A DNA stretch of 64,000 nt from Chelonoidis abingdonii. Taxonomy: Eukaryota > Chordata > Testudines > Testudinidae. Positions within the stretch are counted from its first letter, which is position 1, and the number at the start of each line of letters is the position of its first letter. Location of the stretch: positions 123,331,406 to 123,395,405 of the forward strand of contig NC_133771.1 of the NCBI RefSeq assembly GCF_003597395.2, written 5' to 3'. Made by a program: the position numbers and the translations under genes. This document shows positions 57,304 through 64,000 of the stretch, one piece after another. The notes beneath the pieces are model-generated. The model worked only from the letters and a program-made list of their open reading frames with translations. It searched no databases and was not told the DNA's origin.

Positions 57304-58145
57304 TTGGAATTTTTGCTCTTAAGAGAGTTATCCGCTCAAGAAAGGAACCTAGTCATCATTGTGGACAGCTCAATGAAGACCTCTGCTCAACATTCAGCTG
57401 CAGTTAAAAGAACGAACAAGATGTTAGGGCACATAAGGAATGGGATAGTGAATATTATGGAGAATTTTATAAAGTCTTTATACAAATCAATGTTGCAACC
57501 TCATCTGGGATACTGTGTGTAGTACTAGTCATCCCATCTCAAAAAAGGATATTGCAGAACTAGAAAGGGTTACTAGAAAAGCAATGCAAATGATCAAGGG
57601 CCTGGAACAACTCTCCTATAACGGGAGAGAGAAAAGATTGGGATTGTTTACTTTACAAAGGAAGCGAATCAGAGAGGACTTGATAAATAAGATAATGAAT
57701 GATCTAGGCCAGGGGTTCTCAAACTGGGGGTCAGGACTCCTCAGGGGGTCACGAGGTTATTACATGGGGGATCGTGAGCTGTCAGCCTCCACCCCAAACC
57801 CCGCTTTGCCTCCAGTATTTATAATGGTGTTACATATATTAAGAAGTGTTTTTCATTTGTAAGGGGGGTCGCACTGAGGCTTGCTGTGTGAAAGGGGTCA
57901 CCAGTACAAAAGTTTGAGAACCACTGGTCTAGGCCTAGGGAAGGTAGATCAGGAACTTCTGTACTTTGTCTCATAACACAAGAACAAGGGCACGTTCAAG
58001 AAAACTGAAAGGTGGCAAATTCAAATCTGATAAAAGGCAATATGTTATCACACAATGTGTGATTGAACCGTGGAATTCATTGCCACAGGAAGTCAATGAG
58101 GCCAAGAACTTAGCAAAATTCAAAAAAGGAATTGGATATTTATAT
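57304..58145 (+). mobile_element. CR1 LINE, sense, RT C-terminus to 3' region
   Basis: A frame at 57304-57522 reads AQERNLVIIVDSSMKTSAQH, then VKRTNKMLGHIRNGIVN and LYKSMLQPHLGYCV, the conserved C-terminal part of CR1 reverse transcriptase. A later frame gives LERVTRKAMQMIKGLEQLSY and LGLFTLQRKRIREDL, in a shifted phase. The copy is interrupted by a hAT MITE and ends at 58145, where the Penelope-like element begins. Pseudogenised. Confidence 0.9.
57710..57926. mobile_element. hAT-like MITE inside CR1, 8-bp TSD
   Basis: Ends CAGGGGTTCTCAAACTG and AAAGTTTGAGAACCACTG are inverted repeats. The duplication is ATCTAGGC against GTCTAGGC (one mismatch). The interior has TCAGGGGGTCACGAGG and AAAGGGGTCACCAG. 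It is a different family from the 1799 element, though with similar termini. Confidence 0.9.
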
Positions 58146-58718
58146 GTATATTAGCTCTCGTCCACTCACGTCCCTTCTCTACCTGCGCTACATTGATGAC
58201 ATCTTCATCATCTGGACCATGGGAAGGAGACTCTGGAAGAATTCCACTATGATTTCTATAGCTTCCACCCCACTATCAACCTGAGCATGGATCAATCTAC
58301 ACGGGAGGTCCACTCTCTAGACACCACAATACAAATAAGTGACGGTCACATTAACACCACCCTATACCGAAAATCCACCGACCGCTATGCCTACTTTCAT
58401 GCCTCCAGCTTCCATCCTGGACACACCACATGATCCATTGTCTACAGCCAAGCACTGAGGTACAACCGCATTTGCTCCAATCCCTCAGACAGAGACAACG
58501 CCTACAAGATCTTCACTAACATTGCAAAACTATGATATGCGTATGAGGAGAATAAGGAAACAATCAACAGAGCCCAGACGTGTACGCCAGAAGCCTCTGC
58601 TGCAAGACAAGCCCAAGAAAAGTACGAACAAACTCCATTCAGCCATTACCGCAGTCCTCAGCTTAAAACCTTTCCTTCCAAAAACGAAATCCAAAAATTG
58701 TGATTTACAAAACCCATC

Positions 58719-58835
58719 CCTGGGGGGGGGGGAACCAAAAAAAAAAACCCGAAAATTCCCTTGGGGGCTTTTCCCCCCACCCCCCAAAAAAATCCAGGGC
58801 CCTTGGGGGAGGGGCCCAAAGAAACCCAAAAGTTT
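58719..58835. other. Homopolymer-expanded block within the Penelope-like element
   Basis: A dense series of runs (G10 or more, A13, C6, A7, G5) in about 115 bp, where the Penelope-like coding sequence should continue. Both flanks are collinear with the element. The pattern, each base stretched into runs, is more like poor base calling than biology. It creates false open frames on both strands (58522-58897). Confidence 0.6.
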
Positions 58836-59478
58836 TCCTTGCTCACATACACCGACCAACCTAAGCATATATCACCAGCAACCACACACATGACCATAGT
58901 AACCTAAACTCAGGAAAACCAATCAACTGCAACAAACCTCGATGCGAACTCACGCCACAATCTACACCAGCAACGCATCACAGGACCTAACCAGATCAGC
59001 CACAAACATCAACCAGTTCATTCATTTGCACATCCACCAATGTAGTATACACCAGCATGTGCCAGCAATGCCCCCTGCTATATACATTGGCCAAACTGGA
59101 CAGTCCCCTATGTAAAAGATAAATGGACAGCAAGTCAAGAATAGGAAATGGCAAATATACAAAACTTGTAGGAGAACACTTCAATCTCCTGACACACAAT
59201 TGCAGATTTAAAGGTAGCCATCCTGCAGCAAAAAACTTCAGGACCAAGACTTAAAGAGAGACTGCGAGCTTCAGGTCATTTGCAAATTTGGCACCATCAG
59301 CTCAGGATTAAACAAAGACTGTGAATGGCTTGCCAAAAGCAGTTTCTCCTCCCTTGGTGTTCACACCTCAACTGCTAGAAGAGGGCCTCATCCTCCCTGA
59401 TTGAACTAACCTCGTTATCTCTAGACTGATTCTTGCCTGCATATTTATACCTGCCTCTGGAAATTTCTACCACATGCA

Positions 59479-59509
59479 TCCTACGAAGTGGGTATTCACC
59501 CACGAAAGC
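59479..59509 (+). ncRNA. Hammerhead-ribozyme-like motif at the element's 3' end
   Basis: CTACGAA is followed by GTGGGT, loop ATTC, ACCCAC, then GAAA and GCTTATGC. A perfect 6-bp stem (59488-59493 with 59498-59503) closed by ATTC and followed by GAAA is the stem II plus GAAA layout of hammerhead ribozymes. The expected CTGANGA core is one base short here. GC-TTAT-GC after GAAA could be a minimal stem III. Penelope-like elements are known to carry hammerhead motifs in their terminal repeats. Stem I was not confirmed, and this copy is probably inactive. Confidence 0.55.
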
Positions 59510-59621
59510 TTATGCTTCAGTACGTCTTTTAGTCTATAAGATGCCACAGGACTCTTTGTCACTTTTTACAGATCCAGACTAACATGACTACCCCTCTGAT
59601 GCTTGAATGCACAGAGTTATC

Positions 59622-60745
59622 ATAATTAAAGCCATGTGTGGATACAGCAATGTGTATCTGGATCCAATCTGCAGTCTGAAAAAATTGTGGATTTGCAGGG
59701 CTCTACTTACTATGGCCAGGCTGAGGCTTGGAGGCACCCCCACCCCTGACAGATCTAGGCTTGGGAGAGCCATGTGGGCAGCTGTGTAGAGTGGCACAGA
59801 CCTTCCACTGGGCACCCTCATCATACAATCAAAGAATATCAGGGTTGGAAGGGACCTCAGGAGGTCATCTAGTCCAACTCTCTGCTCAAAGCAGGCCCAA
59901 TATCCAGACAGATTTTTGCCCCAGGTCCCTAAATGGCCCCCTCAGGAATTGACCTCACAACCCTGGGTTTAGCAGGCCAATGCTCAAACCACTGAGCTAT
60001 CCCTCCCTCCCCATGGCTCCCTGGCTGGGCTCCATGCTGGGCAGGCTGGGATGGAGGCTTGGGGGGAAGAAGAGGGGGAGGGGTCTGCCCCTGTGAAGAA
60101 CAGACAGAAAGGACCCTCCTGACCTGCCCCTGTTCCAGTGCGGTGCCCTGTGGAGCTGCCCGGGGACTGCTAGGGCCCACCACCCAGGGCAGGTGGAGGA
60201 TCTGCTGCGGCTCCCCACAGCTGCCTGCCTGGCTCTTATCCTGTCTGGGCTGTGGTTCCGAGCCCTCTCACACCTTGCACCGCAGCTGGACGCAAGTTGA
60301 GGAGACCCATGCTAGCAGCTGTGGGGAGCTGTGGTGGACCCTCCACCTGCCCTGGGTTGGGGGCCCAAGCAGCCCCCAGCCCGTGTCCCTGACACCCAGG
60401 CCCTTTGCCCAGGGCAAGTGGAGGGACCCGGCCCCCCACAGCTGTCAGCGCACCCTTGGAGCTGCAGCCCGGCCATGATAAGGGCCAGGCGGGGAGCTGT
60501 GAGGAGCCACGGAGGACCCTCTACCTGCCCTAGCCAGTGGACCCAAACAGCCCCTGGGCTGTGTCCCTGCCTCCCAGGCACCCATCCCAGGGCAGGTGGA
60601 TGGTCCACACTGCGATTCCTCACAGCTACCCACCCAGCTCTTACCACCAGAGCCCTGTGTGGACACAAAATTTGTATCCGCATCCAAGCAACTATCCCCA
60701 AAAATGGTCCACAGATATAAAGTGGATAGTAAACCTTGTGCTTCA
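59622..60745. repeat. GC-rich interspersed repeat with internal tandem units
   Basis: Left flank GATTTGCAGGGCTCTACTTA and right flank CCAGAGCCCTGTGTGGACAC face each other as inverted repeats and match the ends of the 101-bp MITE at 28945-29045. Between them GC-rich sequence holds about three diverged units of roughly 175 bp with shared blocks such as CACAGCT, CCTCCACCTGCCC and CCCAGGCAC (about 60130, 60310 and 60500). Seven or more overlapping frames on both strands, one of 198 codons, are products of GC content, not genes. It is interrupted by a SINE. Confidence 0.65.
59828..60013 (-). mobile_element. tRNA-derived SINE with CR1-type tail (tortoise pol III type)
   Basis: On the minus strand the head reads GGGATAGCTCAGTGGTTTGA, with an A box TAGCTCAGTGG, then GCATTGGCCTGCTAAACCC and a B-box region GAGGTCAATTCC (GTTCAANNC consensus, mutated). 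A unique middle follows (CATTTAGGGACCTGGGGC), then the tail GACCTCCTGAGGTCCCTTCC, which is shared with CR1 LINEs. This head-body-tail plan, with the tail recognised by CR1 reverse transcriptase, is that of turtle SINEs. It is the strongest lineage marker in the window. It inserted into the GC-rich repeat. Confidence 0.88.
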
Positions 60746-60785
60746 ATGCATAAGCTAGTCTCTGACTATAAGAGATCAGGATGAG

Positions 60786-60922
60786 ACCTAATGTATGGGG
60801 CAGATTACTGCAAGGTTCTTGCACCCGCCCATGAATCATCTGGTACTGGCCAATGTCAGACACAAGATAATGGGCTAGACAGACCCTGGGTCTGAGCCAG
60901 TCTGGCAATTCCTATGTTCTGG
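60786..60922 (+). mobile_element. CR1/L3-type LINE 3' end, sense
   Basis: TCTTGCACCCGCCCATGAAT, CATCTGGTACTGGCCAATGT, GGGCTAGACAGACCCTGGGT and TCTGGCAATTCCTATGTTCT match, in reverse complement, the fragment at 15432-15650. Confidence 0.8.
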
Positions 60923-60930
60923 GACAGTTC

Positions 60931-61073
60931 CCTCCATACTTGGCCAGTGATGCACAGCATCCCAAAGGGATGGGGAGGAAGATGACCCACTCCTCTTCAG
61001 CACCAGCCTGCAGACCAGGACTGGCGTATGAGGAGAGGATGCAGCACCTCATAAAGAAATACGGCAGTGAGTG
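60931..61073 (+). other. Possible exon of an unrecognised gene
   Basis: After TTCTGGGACAG an open stretch of about 47 codons reads FPPYLASDAQHPKGMGRKMT and APACRPGLAYEERMQHLIKK. It ends near GGCAGTGAGTG, a poor match to a splice donor because the G of the GT is displaced. Composition is protein-like (YEERMQHLIKKYG suggests a helix), but the acceptor lies in the end of a CR1 and is weak. Could be chance. Confidence 0.2.
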
Positions 61074-61755
61074 CACTCCCCATGAAACTGCAGGAGACTG
61101 CAGGAGACTGGGAAGTGGTTTATCCAAAGAGAGACATCATCATGGTGTAGAGATCAGTGTGCTAAATTGAACTGCCAGGGCAACACTGGGCGCCAAGACA
61201 CGAGGTGTGTTTCGGAGCTGGGTGAGAAAGCCACCTGACAAGCTCCCAACACAAGATCCCTGTCACTCAGCTGGGGATGTAGCCAATCTACCTGCTGCTC
61301 CTGGTGATCCTCAAGCCTCTATGACCTTCCCATTGCTCTCAGGACCTCATGAGTATGAGACATTACTATTGCTGCTGCTCTGATTACAGCAAATACACAC
61401 CACTTGTTGCAAGATACGTGCCACTCTGCAGATTTCAAAGCCACACCCCATGAAGACTTTCACAAGTTGGCCCAAGTTTGTTGTCATACATTTAAATCTG
61501 ATATAAATTTGCTTGCCAAACTGAGGGTGCAGTACTTCCTATTTTCTATAGGCTTTGGTCCATGAATTTTTAATGTATTTTCGGCCTTTACACAGCTCCT
61601 TCAGCAAAATCAGGTGATTTGACCCTTCACCATGTCCACATTATTGATAGTTTGCCTGGCCTGTATGTAAACAATGCCTACCATTAAGAACCATAATGGT
61701 TAGTTCCGAGCTCCCTGAATCTTAAATAAATATACTGTCTTGCCTCTAGGTCCTC
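61074..61755. other. Unannotated DNA
   Basis: No gene was recognised. A 12-base direct repeat GCAGGAGACT occurs twice in a row at 61090-61111. Confidence 0.35.
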
Positions 61756-63303
61756 TATTAGTAACCCGTGAGGATTTTAAAAAGCAGCTACTAACATTAG
61801 ACATTTTAAAATCAGCAGGTCCAGACCGCTTGTATCCAAGAGTTTTAAAGAGCTGGCCGAGGGGTTTCCTGGACCATTAATGTTGATTTTCAATAAGTCT
61901 TGGGATATTCGGGAAGTTCCAGAAGGCTGGAAGAAAACTAATGTGCTAATATTTCAAAAAGGGTAAACGGGAGGACCTGGGTAATTATAGACCTGTTAGT
62001 CTGACATCGATATTGGACAAGATAATGGAGTGGCTGATATGGGACTCCATTAATAAAGAACTAAAGGAAAGTAATATAATGAATGTCAGTCATGGGGTTA
62101 ATGGAAAATTGATCCTGTCAGAATAACTTATACGTGTTTCATGAGATAACAAGTTTAATTGATAAAGATAATAGTATCTGAGGTAATATATTTAGACTTC
62201 TGTAAGGCATTTGACTTGGTACCACATGGCATTTTTATTAAACTAGAATGGTACAAAATTAACATGGTACATATTAAATGGATTAAAAGCTCAAAATAGA
62301 TCTCAAAATGTAATTGTAAATGGGGAGTCTTCATTGAGCAGATGTGTTTCTAGGTGGGCCCTGCAGGGTTTGATTCTTGGCCCTATGCTATTTAACATTT
62401 TTCTCAATGACCTTGAAGAGAACATAAAATCTCATCATTGATAAAGTTTGCAGATGACCCAAAGATTGGGGAAGCTCGTAAATAATGAAGACAAGAGGTC
62501 ACTGATGTAGAGCAATTTGGATTGCTTGGTAAACTGGGCACAAGAAAACAACGTGTGTTTTAATATGGCTAAATGTAAACTTATACATCTAGGAACAAAG
62601 AAAGTAAAACATACTTACAAGATGTGGGACTTTATCCTGGGAAGCAGCGACTCTGAAAAAGATTTGGGGGTCATGGTGGATAATCAGCTGAATGTGAGTT
62701 CCCAATGCAATGCTGTAGCCAAAAGGGCTAAAAAGATCCTTGGATCCACAAATGGTAATCTTCATTAGAAGTAGAGAGGTTATTTTATCTCTGTGGTTTG
62801 GCACTGGTTCGAGTGCAAAAATAGATCTTGTTATAGTATAGCCTGATAGAATGAAGAGCCAATTAGCAAATATCTGTTCCCATGAAGGTACTTACAGATT
62901 GTGATCAAGTCACTTCTTAACCTTCTCTTTGTTAAAATAAATAGATTGAGCTTTTTGAGTATATCACTAAAAGGCATGCTAACCCTTTATAATCCTATAA
63001 TCTCATGATTCTTCTCTGAACCCTCTCAAATTTATCAGCCTCTCTCTTTTGAACTGTGAACAAGATCTAATGGCTGAAAATTGGAGTTAGACAAATTCAG
63101 ACTGGAAATAAGGCATATATTTTTAACAGTGAGTGTAATTAACTATTGGAACAATTTACCAAGGATGATGGTGGATTCTCCATCACTGGCAATTTTAAAA
63201 TCAAGATTGGATGTCTTTTTATGGGGGAATTCTATGGCCCGTGTTATACAAGAGGTAGACTAGAGATCACAATGGTGTCTTCTGGCCTTGTAATCTACTC
63301 CCA
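61756..63303 (+). mobile_element. CR1 LINE, sense, RT motifs A, B and C readable
   Basis: Frames in turn give RPVSLTSILDKIMEW, LDFCKAFDLVPHGIFIKLEW (motif A), LQGLILGPMLFNIFLNDL (motif B), KFADDPKIG (motif C with the catalytic Asp pair intact) and CKLIHLGTKKVKHTYK with SSDSEKDLGVMVDNQLNVSS (thumb region). The 3' end has AATTCTATGGCCCGTGTTAT and TCTTCTGGCCTTGTAATCTA. Frameshifts and stops separate the motifs. It is 5'-truncated and contains a nested antisense CR1 piece. Confidence 0.9.
62865..63058 (-). mobile_element. CR1 fragment, antisense, nested in a sense CR1
   Basis: GTGATCAAGTCACTTCTTAA, CCTTCTCTTTGTTAAAATAA, AGATTGAGCTTTTTGAGTAT and CTCTGAACCCTCTCAAATTT are the reverse complement of a CR1 3' coding region. 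The sense CR1 resumes at about 63060. This may be a nested insertion. Confidence 0.7.
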
Positions 63304-63726
63304 TACACTGTATGTGAAGCTAGATACTGCAATGAGGTCATAGAGTATATGGACAACCAAATTCAATACTAGCATAGCTCTACTGAAGCCAATACAGTTG
63401 CGTCTGCATACAACCAGAGTTGCATTTTGATACCCATTAAAGAAGTCACAGCCATAGGGCCAAATTCTGCTGTTAGTTCCATGCATGCAACCCCTCCGAT
63501 GATACTATACAATAATGTAAACTATCAGTTGACAGGAACTACAGTCAGGACTCAGTGTCTATTGATGCTGTATAATATGATGATTTTGTTACTTACCGAT
63601 GCTATGGTGAGATATTACTGTCCTCTGAATTGTTTTAAATTTTGCTTTAAAATTTTTTCTTAAAGGCATGAATATGTCTTTTGAGAAATATAGCATTTTA
63701 ATGTTATTGATTTTATTTATTCGTCT
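63304..63726. other. Unannotated DNA
   Basis: No gene or repeat was recognised. Confidence 0.35.
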
Positions 63727-63838
63727 ATGGCCAGACTCTGCCATTCTCACTCATATTGAATAGTATCTTACTACTTGAGTAGTTTTACTGAGATCTGTGG
63801 GACTTCTCATGGAGTAATATGCAGCATCTGGCCTTTAG
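63727..63838. repeat. Palindromic short repeat
   Basis: GGCCAGACTCTGCCATTCTC at the left mirrors GCAGCATCTGGCC at the right, and TACTTGAGTAGTTTTACTGA mirrors ATGGAGTAAT in the middle. It is a decayed member of the sauropsid foldback repeats seen at 28802 and 31325. Confidence 0.6.
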
Positions 63839-64000
63839 TACTCGTGATAGTTGAAGGATTTAGCCTGCTAATGGTTCAAAATCTACTGCTTATCTAAAGG
63901 GCAGGCACAATGGAAGAGTCACATTCTGATCTCGTTTACAACTTTATATGTCTCCGACTTTCACACATGGTACTTTTCAAGGTCTTATACTATAACTACC

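Larger units (their letters stand above)
58146..59606 (+). mobile_element. Penelope-like retroelement: RT end plus GIY-YIG, decayed
   Basis: The 5' part encodes LLYLRYIDDIFIIWTMG, the reverse transcriptase palm with YIDD at 58189-58200. After a frameshift, a second frame gives EEFHYDFYSFHPTINLSMD, HINTTLYRKSTDRYAYFHA and SIVYSQALRYNRICSNPSD with an in-frame TGA. Downstream, VVYTSMCQQCP and, after another shift, AIYIGQTGQS are the GIY-YIG endonuclease signature, followed by GEHFN and ELQVICK. The product would copy RNA and cut DNA for terminal priming. The 5' half is missing, and the remainder has several frameshifts and stops. The 3' end (GATGCCACAGGACTCTTTG, CAGACTAACATGACTACCCC) matches the inverted ends at 12240-12424. 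Confidence 0.9.

Noticed and set aside
58522..58897. Open frames of 112-123 codons on both strands
   Set aside because: They are produced by the homopolymer-stretched block in the Penelope-like element; sequence error is the simpler explanation.
59950..60010. Possible tRNA gene on the minus strand (A-box and B-box-like motifs)
   Set aside because: No cloverleaf can be completed; the head is followed by a SINE body and a CR1-type tail, so it is a tRNA-derived SINE.
60312..60908. 198-codon minus-strand open frame, the longest in the window
   Set aside because: It crosses the GC-rich tandem repeat, overlaps several equally long frames on both strands, and has low-complexity Gly/Pro/Arg/Trp composition.

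Overview
This is a 64 kb piece of a vertebrate nuclear genome, most likely a turtle and at any rate a non-avian sauropsid. That reading rests on the repeats: many 5'-truncated CR1 LINEs in both orientations, a tRNA-headed SINE with a CR1-type tail (the tortoise pol III/SINE design), several MIR copies, families of hAT-like and PIF/Harbinger-like MITEs, short solo LTRs and Penelope-like retroelements. I found no complete protein-coding gene, rRNA, tRNA gene or CRISPR array. The open frames are short, and most are chance frames or cross repeats. The window is best read as intergenic or long-intron DNA built by nested transposon insertion. Family names come from recalled consensus patterns, not from a search.

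Layout. 0-9 kb: a 44-bp tandem repeat at the left edge, an unassigned 100-codon frame, a hAT MITE with a perfect 8-bp target duplication, a MIR, and a MIR/L2-like repeat split by another hAT MITE. 9.4-14.5 kb: an inverted repeat of about 200 bp (arms 2 kb apart, the left arm cut by a CR1), a solo LTR, and two head-to-head pairs of Penelope-like 3' ends whose junctions fall at hammerhead-ribozyme-like stems. 15-30 kb: CR1 fragments, a pogo-like element, a decayed G/T-rich minisatellite, Harbinger-like MITEs, four more solo LTRs, and an antisense AP-endonuclease domain from a LINE that does not look like CR1. 31-41 kb: a long decayed CR1, MIRs, MITEs and a possible LTR. 41-42.5 kb: a locally CpG-richer stretch with a perfect CRE octamer and a strong splice-donor-like site, the best promoter or first-exon candidate. 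44-52.7 kb: mostly unannotatable AT-rich DNA with a hAT MITE and a polypurine block. 52.7-64 kb: CR1 copies, a 935-bp Tc1/mariner-type element, a decayed Penelope-like element (reverse transcriptase YIDD, GIY-YIG domain, hammerhead-like 3' motif), a GC-rich repeat interrupted by the SINE, and a CR1 with RT motifs A, B and C still readable.

The most interesting material is the Penelope-like set (12.2, 13.2, 14.2 and 58.1-59.6 kb), which combines a decayed body with inverted terminal copies joined at the ribozyme-like stem, and the datable nesting of elements inside each other. Three short stretches (41.1-42.5, 53.6-53.9 and 60.9-61.1 kb) could hold exons of unrecognised genes and deserve a comparative check.
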